Below are positions 1 to 4,370 of a stretch of 5,710 nucleotides of DNA, one piece after another. Made by a program: the position numbers and the translations under genes. The notes beneath the pieces are model-generated. The model made no database searches. It saw nothing but the letters and a program-made list of their open reading frames with translations, and had not been told where the DNA came from. Every line of letters starts with the position of its first letter. The stretch's first letter is position 1. This stretch comes from Actinomycetota bacterium (GTDB taxonomy: Bacteria > Acidobacteriota > Blastocatellia > Chloracidobacteriales > Chloracidobacteriaceae), in the NCBI GenBank assembly GCA_013298335.1, contig JAAFHI010000267.1:1-5710 (forward strand), written 5' to 3'.

Positions 1-126
1 TCCTTCATCCTTCATCCTTCATCCTTCATCCTTCATCCTTCATCCTTCATCCTTCATCCTTCATCCTTCATCCTTCATCCTTCATCCTTCATCCTTCATC
101 CTTCATCCTTCATCCTTCATCCTTCA
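1..126. repeat. Perfect heptanucleotide tandem repeat, (TCCTTCA)x18
   Basis: Eighteen uninterrupted copies of TCCTTCA fill these bases with no mismatch that I can find. The array starts at the window edge, so the true copy number is unknown and may be larger. It ends 19 bases before the start codon of the next gene, so any promoter for that gene must lie upstream of the array, within it, or in the short A-rich remainder. A 7-base unit shifts the reading frame with each copy change, and I see no gene that reads through it. This is a microsatellite-type array, not a CRISPR, because it has no spacers. Copy-number change by slippage is an inference from its purity. Confidence 0.97.
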
Positions 127-145
127 AGAAAAAGGAAGAAATTCA

Positions 146-700
146 ATGAGTTACGGGGTTCGCCCGATTGGACGGCTGGTGCTTGCCGCCGGGTTGGCGC
201 TTTCAGGTTTCGGCTGGTGTGCATCCTTGAAGGCGCAGACCCCCGCCGCCGCGCCCGCCGCGGTGGAAACGCTGGCGATTCGCGGCAACGGCGTGACGCC
301 GCTCGCGCTGACCGGCGAGGAATTTTCAAAACTGCCCCGGACGACCGTGTCGGTCACGAACCGCGACGGCAGCAAAACCGCGTTCGAGGGCGTGTCGCTG
401 TTTGACGTGATGCGCCGCGCGGGGATGCGGGCGGGCGAGGGCGTCCACGGGAAGGAAGCTGTGACCATCACGACGGCGGTCGTCGTGGTCGAGGCGAAGG
501 ACGGCTACCGGGCGGTTTTCGCGCAAGCGGAATTCGATCTGGCCTACACGAGCCGGGTGATCCTCGTCGCCGACCGCAAGGACGGCAAGCCGCTTTCCGC
601 CGAGGAAGGGCCGTATCGCGTAATCGCGCCCGACGACAAACGCCCGGCGCGGTGGGTACGGAACGTGGCCGCGCTGATTTTTAAAACCCTGAAGGATTAA
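146..700 (+). CDS. Small exported protein with a sulfite-oxidase-like molybdopterin-binding fold
   Basis: The 184-residue product starts with a signal peptide: basic residues to Arg10, a hydrophobic core at about 11-24, and probable signal peptidase I cleavage near 30 (SLKA/QT). An Ala/Pro linker follows at 32-40. The mature part resembles the oxidoreductase molybdopterin-binding domain (PF00174, SuoX/YedY-like): LTGEEFSKLP at 55-64, FEGVSLFDVMRRAG at 80-93, EAKDGYRAVFAQAEFD at 116-131, and the typical end EEGPYRVIAPDDKRPARWVR at 153-172. The only cysteine (Cys25) is in the signal peptide. The Mo-ligating cysteine of true sulfite oxidases is therefore absent, and catalysis by a canonical Mo-Cys centre is unlikely. 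It may bind cofactor differently or be a non-catalytic binding or partner protein. The ribosome binding site AGGAAG (133-138) sits 7 bases before ATG. The following mrr gene starts 24 bases after the stop. The family call is good; the role is unknown. Confidence 0.8.
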   Translation: MSYGVRPIGRLVLAAGLALSGFGWCASLKAQTPAAAPAAVETLAIRGNGVTPLALTGEEFSKLPRTTVSVTNRDGSKTAFEGVSLFDVMRRAGMRAGEGVHGKEAVTITTAVVVVEAKDGYRAVFAQAEFDLAYTSRVILVADRKDGKPLSAEEGPYRVIAPDDKRPARWVRNVAALIFKTLKD

Positions 701-724
701 AAACGCTATTCGAGGAGACGGGCG

Positions 725-1654
725 ATGGGGATTCCGGATTACCAATCATTGATGCTGCCGGTCCTGAAGTTTGTTCAGCAGGCGGGAGGCGAAGCGACGC
801 TAACGCAAGCCGTCGTTCATCTGGGGGAACTTTTCTCACTTTCGGAAGAGGAAAAGGTCAAATTGATTCCCAGTGGAAAATCAACTTTCATCCGAAATCG
901 TACGCACTGGGCGACTTGGTATTTGAAAAAAGCCGGACTTTTTGATTCTCCCAAGCGGGCAACCTTTCGATTGACGGAGCGCGGGAAAAACGTCCTGAAT
1001 CAAAACCTTCAGCGAGTCGATAACAAGTTTTTAACTCAGTTTCCTGAGTTCAGCGAGTTCCTGCACCCAGGAAAGACGACAAAGGGAAAAAACGACGCCG
1101 GGGCCGATTCAGCGCCCCCGAATATCGAAAAAACGCCGGAAGAGTTGATCGAGACCGCCTACAAGCAAATCAGGGCGGAACTTGCCTCCGAGATTCTCGA
1201 CACAATCAAACAATGCACCCCTGCATTTTTTGAAAGGCTGGTCGTCGAACTGCTGGTGACTATGGGTTACGGCGGTTCGCTCGAAGACGCCGGGCAAGCG
1301 ATTGGTCGAACCGGCGACGGCGGCATTGACGGCATTATTAAAGAAGACAAACTCGGCCTCGACGTGATCTTTGTGCAGGCGAAGCGATGGACCGAACACA
1401 CGGTCGGTCGGCCCGATGTGCAGCAGTTCGCCGGGGCGTTGCAGGGGCAGCGGGCCGGAAAAGGCATTTTTCTCACCACGTCGCGCTTTTCGAAGGAAGC
1501 GCAGGAGTACGTCAAGGCTATCGGCAGTAAAATCGTGCTGATTGACGGCGAAACGCTCGCCAACCTGATGATCGACTACAACGTCGGCGTGGCGACCGTC
1601 ACGACGTTCCAAATCAAGCGGATCGACTCGGATTATTTCTCGGAAGACATCTGA
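725..1654 (+). CDS. mrr: Mrr-type type IV restriction endonuclease
   Basis: The 309-residue product has the length and two-domain layout of E. coli Mrr (about 304 aa). Residues 1-95 match the Mrr N-terminal winged-helix DNA-binding domain (start GIPDYQSLMLPVL; FRLTERGKNVL at 81-91). A variable polar linker spans about 115-135. Residues about 160-290 are the PD-(D/E)xK Mrr_cat domain: FFERLVVELLVTMGYGG at 168-184 with Glu170, TGDGGIDGII at 196-205 with Asp202, and VQAK at 217-220, the Q-x-K variant of the motif with Lys220. All expected catalytic positions are present, so the enzyme looks active. Mrr proteins cut DNA carrying foreign methylation, which is why no methyltransferase partner is needed, and none is seen. 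GAGGAG (712-717) lies 7 bases before ATG and supports the start. The 5' half is only about 46% GC (841-1080), far below the preceding gene, which suggests acquisition by transfer. Confidence 0.93.
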   Translation: MGIPDYQSLMLPVLKFVQQAGGEATLTQAVVHLGELFSLSEEEKVKLIPSGKSTFIRNRTHWATWYLKKAGLFDSPKRATFRLTERGKNVLNQNLQRVDNKFLTQFPEFSEFLHPGKTTKGKNDAGADSAPPNIEKTPEELIETAYKQIRAELASEILDTIKQCTPAFFERLVVELLVTMGYGGSLEDAGQAIGRTGDGGIDGIIKEDKLGLDVIFVQAKRWTEHTVGRPDVQQFAGALQGQRAGKGIFLTTSRFSKEAQEYVKAIGSKIVLIDGETLANLMIDYNVGVATVTTFQIKRIDSDYFSEDI

Positions 1655-1701
1655 GGCTGCCGGTGGATGGCGCGATTTGAAAAAGGAAACGGTGACCGGC
1701 G

Positions 1702-2625
1702 ATGGGTTTGCGAACCTCAACGAAATTTCTGCTCGCGGTCGCGCTGGTCGGCGGGGCGTTCGTGGTTGGCGAACTTGGCCGGAAACGGTTCATTCCGCGT
1801 GAGTTGTCGTCACCGCCGCCGGTCGTGGCGAGAACGGAAGACGCTCCGAACCGGCAACTCGACCTGAAGTTCACCGAAGCGGATGAAATCCGCGTCGGCG
1901 ACCTCGTCATCCGGCTCCGGACGCGAACCGTGAACAGTTCCTGCGGGATGACCGGTGAGCGGACGACCTTTACCTTCGTCACGGTCGAGCGCGCCAGACG
2001 GACGCTGCTCACGCTCGACGACGCCTCGACGCAGGACGATTGCTACGGCAGCACGGCGAAATATGTCGTCACATCGCTCGCGCCGGGCAAAACGCATCTG
2101 GTTGTGGCACAGGAAACGTACCGCGACGCGGCGACGCTCGTGGCCGCGCTGGACGATACACCCCGGCTGATTTTCAAGGGCGGAGATTTTGAAGTCGCGG
2201 AGGCGGGATTTTCCGATCTGAATAAAGACGGCGTGGCGGAAATCCACGCTGTTTCCGACCGGTATCGGTATTTTCATCATCTTTCAAATATGAATTCGCC
2301 GTCTCCGGCGGTGATTTTTCAGTATGACGCCGCAAGCGGGGCCTACCGCCCGGCCAATCCGCGTTTCCCGGAACTTCTTCCTGACTCCGCCGCGCTCGAA
2401 CGGATAAAGACGGCATCGGCCAGAAACGACTTTGCCCTGCCCGGAATGGTCTTTGAAATTGCCATCGGGTACGCCTACGCCGGACGCGCCGCTGACGGCT
2501 GGGCCTTTTTCGATCAATGGTTTCCGGGCGATGCCAAGGAAAAAGCCGAGGCCCGGGCGGCGTTGAAAAAGGCGCTCGACAGCGACCCGGTGTATCGTGC
2601 GGTGCATTTTGCCGCTCAAAAATGA
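1702..2625 (+). CDS. Membrane-anchored or secreted protein of unknown function
   Basis: I do not recognise this 307-residue protein. It begins with a basic N-terminus and one hydrophobic segment (about 8-23), read as a signal peptide or N-terminal anchor. A Pro-rich stretch follows (SSPPP, 36-40). The rest appears soluble and extracytoplasmic. Residues about 52-165 look beta-rich and contain two cysteines (Cys81 and Cys114) that could form a disulfide. DLNKDGVAE at 172-180 has the Asp/Asn spacing of a calcium-binding loop as in FG-GAP/VCBS or dockerin-like repeats, but only one copy is visible. The C-terminal part (about 245-300) looks helical and Ala-rich (GYAYAGRAADGWAFFDQWF). GGTGA (1691-1695) lies 6 bases before ATG and could serve as a weak ribosome binding site. 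The gene starts 47 bases after mrr and ends 24 bases before the nucleotidyltransferase gene, so it may share a transcript with both. Nothing ties it functionally to restriction. Confidence 0.82.
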   Translation: MGLRTSTKFLLAVALVGGAFVVGELGRKRFIPRELSSPPPVVARTEDAPNRQLDLKFTEADEIRVGDLVIRLRTRTVNSSCGMTGERTTFTFVTVERARRTLLTLDDASTQDDCYGSTAKYVVTSLAPGKTHLVVAQETYRDAATLVAALDDTPRLIFKGGDFEVAEAGFSDLNKDGVAEIHAVSDRYRYFHHLSNMNSPSPAVIFQYDAASGAYRPANPRFPELLPDSAALERIKTASARNDFALPGMVFEIAIGYAYAGRAADGWAFFDQWFPGDAKEKAEARAALKKALDSDPVYRAVHFAAQK

Positions 2626-2649
2626 AAAATCCCTGTTGGTCGGATTGAT

Positions 2650-3147
2650 ATGAAGGAAGCCTTGCGGGTCTTGAACGAACTTGAAAAGGCTGGAGAACTC
2701 AGCCGTTACGCCATTGGCGGAGCAATGGGGGCGTTGTTCTACATCGAGCCTACGGTGACGTTCGATCTGGATATTTTTGTCGTGCTTCCGGAAACGCCAA
2801 GCGGTCTTGTGACATTGACGCCGCTGTACGAGGCGTTGCGCCATAGAGGGTACCAGGCGGTCAGCGAGTTTGTGGAAATTGAAGGCATTCCAGTGCAGTT
2901 CTTGCCCGTATATTCTCCGCTTTTGGAAGAGGCTTTGGCGGCGGCGAGGGATGTTTTTTATGAGGATGTGCCGACCCGGGTGCTGCGTGTGGAACATCTC
3001 GTCGCTATCTGTCTTCAGACCGGGAGGGAAAAAGACAGAAACCGAGTACGATTGTTTTCTGAACAGGCGGAACTCGATACGGGATTCCTTGCCGAAACGC
3101 TGACTCGGCATCATCTCCAGGAAAGGTGGCGGATATGGATCAGTTAA
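2650..3147 (+). CDS. AbiEii/DUF6036-like nucleotidyltransferase, putative toxin of a toxin-antitoxin pair
   Basis: The 165-residue product resembles minimal nucleotidyltransferases of the AbiEii/DUF6036 class. Signs of this are AIGGAMGALFY at 21-31 (the GG nucleotide-binding turn), TFDLDIFVVLP at 37-47 with the metal-binding Asp39 and Asp41, a strand IPVQFLP at 80-86, and the C-terminal helix EHLVAICLQTGREKDRNRVRLF at 115-136. That helix normally reads LiAmKl.agR.KD; here the Lys position is Cys121, while GR and KD are kept. Relatives transfer nucleotides to RNA or protein and often act as toxins or abortive-infection factors; that role is inferred here. No convincing Shine-Dalgarno precedes ATG, and no other in-frame start exists upstream, so translation may depend on coupling to the gene ending 24 bases before. 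The 3' end overlaps the next small gene, a sign of co-expression. The CDS has lower GC (48-58% in sampled lines) than hisA. Confidence 0.82.
   Translation: MKEALRVLNELEKAGELSRYAIGGAMGALFYIEPTVTFDLDIFVVLPETPSGLVTLTPLYEALRHRGYQAVSEFVEIEGIPVQFLPVYSPLLEEALAAARDVFYEDVPTRVLRVEHLVAICLQTGREKDRNRVRLFSEQAELDTGFLAETLTRHHLQERWRIWIS
3119..3126 (+). promoter_or_regulatory. Ribosome binding site deciding the start of the small partner gene
   Basis: AGGAAAGG lies inside the 3' end of the nucleotidyltransferase gene and ends 8 bases before ATG 3135. A GTG at 3126 is in frame and would add three residues, but it overlaps this site and has no good ribosome binding site of its own. ATG 3135 is therefore preferred. 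Confidence 0.65.
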
Positions 3148-3347
3148 AAGCGGAGTTGGATCGGATTTTTGCCGCCAAGGAACGTCGCCGCAAGGAATTG
3201 GCGGCGCTGCCTTATCCGGAGAAGGTGAAGATGGTCATCCGGCTTCAGGAAATGACCGCCCCCATACTTCGAATGAAGGGGAAGACGGTACAGGTTTGGA
3301 AAACCAGCCAGAACCCCGGTTCTTCTTCAAAACAGGGAGATTCTTGA
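3135..3347 (+). CDS. Small basic partner protein of the nucleotidyltransferase, putative antitoxin
   Basis: From ATG 3135 the product has 70 residues; a GTG at 3126 would give 73. It is highly charged: LDRIFAAKERRRKELAALP at about 8-26, EKVKMVIRLQEMTAPIL at about 29-45, and RMKGKTVQVWK at 46-56. Residues 57-70 are a polar tail that looks unconserved. From memory, short proteins of the same pattern (xxKxxRRxxLAALPxxEKxxxLxxLxE) are often encoded beside AbiEii/DUF6036 nucleotidyltransferases, so a partner or antitoxin role is likely but inferred. There is no DNA-binding domain like that of AbiEi, and the gene lies downstream of the enzyme, the reverse of the abiEi-abiEii order. It overlaps the nucleotidyltransferase gene by 13 bases in another frame, which points to translational coupling. 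A hairpin starts directly after its stop codon. Confidence 0.78.
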   Translation: MDQLKAELDRIFAAKERRRKELAALPYPEKVKMVIRLQEMTAPILRMKGKTVQVWKTSQNPGSSSKQGDS

Positions 3348-3375
3348 ATGCCCTGCCCTCTTCTTGAGGGGGCAT
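3348..3375 (+). terminator. Hairpin directly after the last gene of the + strand cluster, possible terminator
   Basis: ATGCC (3348-3352) and CCCTC (3356-3360) pair with GAGGG (3366-3370) and GGCAT (3371-3375), leaving a three-base bulge (CTG) and a TTCTT loop. The stem begins at the base after the TGA stop, a fitting place for a terminator. It is followed by TTCAAG rather than a clear T run, so it may instead protect the 3' end of the mRNA or be only weakly terminating. Confidence 0.45.
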
Positions 3376-3399
3376 TTCAAGTCTCCGGATTCGCTCGAA

Positions 3400-3469
3400 G
3401 ACTCGCATCATCCGGGGGCTACGGGCGGCCACCCGCAGGTGCGGGTGGACCATCCGGATCGTAAAAGTC
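3400..3469. repeat. REP-like imperfect palindrome with perfect central hairpin
   Basis: The core is CCACCCGC (3429-3436), loop AGGT (3437-3440), GCGGGTGG (3441-3448), a perfect 8-bp GC-rich stem. Outside it, 3400-3415 and 3454-3469 form an imperfect inverted repeat: 11 of 16 positions agree, including GACT/AGTC at the outer ends and ATCCGG/CCGGAT inside. The stretch lies in the 216-base spacer between the small partner gene and hisA, and I find no gene in that spacer. The size and shape suit a REP/BIME-type element or a structured mRNA leader. One copy in one window cannot separate these. Confidence 0.5.
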
Positions 3470-3484
3470 ACATTCGCAAAAACT

Positions 3485-3507
3485 CGATGGGTTCGGAAAA
3501 CCCGTCG
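3485..3507 (+). other. Stem-loop in the hisA upstream region
   Basis: A 9-bp stem pairs 3485-3493 (CGATGGGTT) with 3499-3507 (AACCCGTCG), with one G-U pair and a CGGAA loop. It is followed by CTCAAAAGATTTCC, not a T run, so it is not a typical intrinsic terminator. It could be part of the hisA 5' leader if transcription starts upstream. No his leader peptide with repeated His codons is visible, so attenuation of the enteric type is not supported. Confidence 0.35.
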
Positions 3508-3519
3508 CTCAAAAGATTT

Positions 3520-3547
3520 CCATCCCCCATCCCCCAATCCCCATCCC
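3520..3547. repeat. Short heptamer array (CCATCCC)x4 with G-quadruplex potential on the - strand
   Basis: Four 7-base units, CCATCCC, CCATCCC, CCAATCC, CCATCCC, stand in register. Read on the - strand they give four runs of four or five G separated by AT or ATT, which meets the usual pattern for an intramolecular G-quadruplex. The array is followed by a CT-rich run up to the hisA start codon at 3564. Bases 3516-3565 contain no G on the + strand, so no Shine-Dalgarno sequence is present in front of hisA. The effect on hisA expression is inference. Confidence 0.8.
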
Positions 3548-3563
3548 CTCTCTCTTCTTCTTC

Positions 3564-4286
3564 ATGCACATTCTTCCGGCAATTGATCTGAAACACGGCA
3601 AGTGCGTCCGGCTGCGGCAGGGCGCGAAGGACAGCGCAACGGTTTATGGCGACGATCCGCGGGCGATGGCGCTGCGGTGGCGCGACGAAGGCGCGACGAT
3701 TCTCCACCTCGTCAATCTCGACGGGGCGTTTGACGACGCGGACGCGGAAAATCTCCGCGCGGCGGAGCAGATCGTGACGGCGCTCGACATCCCGGTGCAG
3801 TTCGGCGGAGGCGTCCGGACGGCGGCGCAGGCGGCGACGCTGTTCGACCTCGGTGTGGCGCGGGTGATTCTCGGAACTGTCGCCATCGAAAAACCCGAAC
3901 TCGTCGGCGAACTCGTCGTCCGGCACGGCGCGGCCCGCATTGTCATCGGGATTGACGCCCGCGACGGCAACGTCCTGACCCACGGCTGGGAAACCGACAC
4001 GGCCAGACCCGTGATTGAAACGGCGCTGGCGATGGGTGCGCTCGGCGTCGAGCGGATCATCTATACCGACGTGTCGCGCGACGGGATGCTGACCGGCGTC
4101 AACGTCGAAAGCACGGCGGAACTGGCGCGGGCGACCGGGCTGAAGATCATTGCATCGGGCGGCATCGGTTCGCTGGCCGACATTCACGCCCTGCGCGCCG
4201 TCGCGGACGCGGGCATCGAGGGGTGCATCGTCGGCAAAGCATTGTACGAAGGGCGGTTTACCCTCGGCGAAGCGATGGCGGCCTAA
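3564..4286 (+). CDS. hisA: HisA, ProFAR isomerase of histidine biosynthesis
   Basis: This 240-residue cytoplasmic protein is the (beta/alpha)8-barrel isomerase that converts ProFAR to PRFAR, the fourth step of histidine biosynthesis. The length is normal for HisA. Visible signatures are LPAIDLKHGKCVRLRQG at 4-20 with catalytic base Asp8, HLVNLDGAF at 48-56, FGGGVR at 80-85 (phosphate site), IGIDARDG at 128-135 with catalytic Asp131, YTDVSRDGM at 167-175 with Thr168, ASGGIGS at 197-203 (second phosphate site), and GKALYEG at 224-230. Asn51 stands where many HisA have Asp (VDLDGA). The start is fixed by the conserved ILPAID strand, and no other start fits. There is no Shine-Dalgarno; the preceding 48 bases are C/T/A only. 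The usual neighbours hisH, hisF and hisB are absent on both sides. The downstream gene is convergent, so hisA ends its transcript here. Confidence 0.97.
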   Translation: MHILPAIDLKHGKCVRLRQGAKDSATVYGDDPRAMALRWRDEGATILHLVNLDGAFDDADAENLRAAEQIVTALDIPVQFGGGVRTAAQAATLFDLGVARVILGTVAIEKPELVGELVVRHGAARIVIGIDARDGNVLTHGWETDTARPVIETALAMGALGVERIIYTDVSRDGMLTGVNVESTAELARATGLKIIASGGIGSLADIHALRAVADAGIEGCIVGKALYEGRFTLGEAMAA

Positions 4287-4291
4287 AAGAA

Positions 4292-4370
4292 AATGCGGAA
4301 TGCGGAATATCGAATGCGGAATGAATAGCCTCGCTCTTTATTCCGCATTCGATATTCCGCATTCCGCATT
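4292..4370. terminator. Long inverted repeat of heptamers between convergent genes, probable bidirectional terminator
   Basis: The arms 4292-4322 and 4340-4370 are perfect reverse complements over 31 bases, with a 17-base loop. Each arm is made of 7-base units: AATGCGG, AATGCGG, AATATCG, then AATGCGG running into AAT. The variant third unit is present in both arms. hisA stops five bases before the left arm, and the - strand glycosyltransferase stop codon (4372-4370) overlaps the last base of the right arm. For - strand transcripts the stem is followed by TTCTTTT, a good U-rich tail. For + strand transcripts only CATTTT follows. Both position and structure suit transcription termination from both sides. 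Confidence 0.8.

Noticed and set aside
1..126. CRISPR array or coding repeat
   Set aside because: There are 7-base units with no spacers and no reading frame through a recognised protein; this is a simple tandem repeat.
146..235. Lipoprotein signal around Cys25
   Set aside because: The residues before Cys25 are Gly-Phe-Gly-Trp, which does not fit a lipobox; signal peptidase I cleavage is more plausible.
690..696. Single TGAAGGA copies (complement of the array unit) at 690-696 and 2651-2657
   Set aside because: A 7-mer is expected by chance about once in a window of this size on two strands, and one copy lies wholly within a coding frame while the other spans a start codon.
3126..3137. GTG 3126 as the start of the small partner gene
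   Set aside because: The GTG overlaps the AGGAAAGG ribosome binding site, which is well spaced for ATG 3135.
3235..3537. Open frame on the - strand across the partner gene and the spacer
   Set aside because: It runs antisense to the small partner gene and through the palindromic spacer, and shows no recognisable domain; likely a chance frame.
3348..3563. tRNA, attC site or his attenuator in the spacer
   Set aside because: There is no cloverleaf with TTCGA-type arms, no attC core pair, and no short peptide with His runs; only hairpins and the heptamer array are visible.
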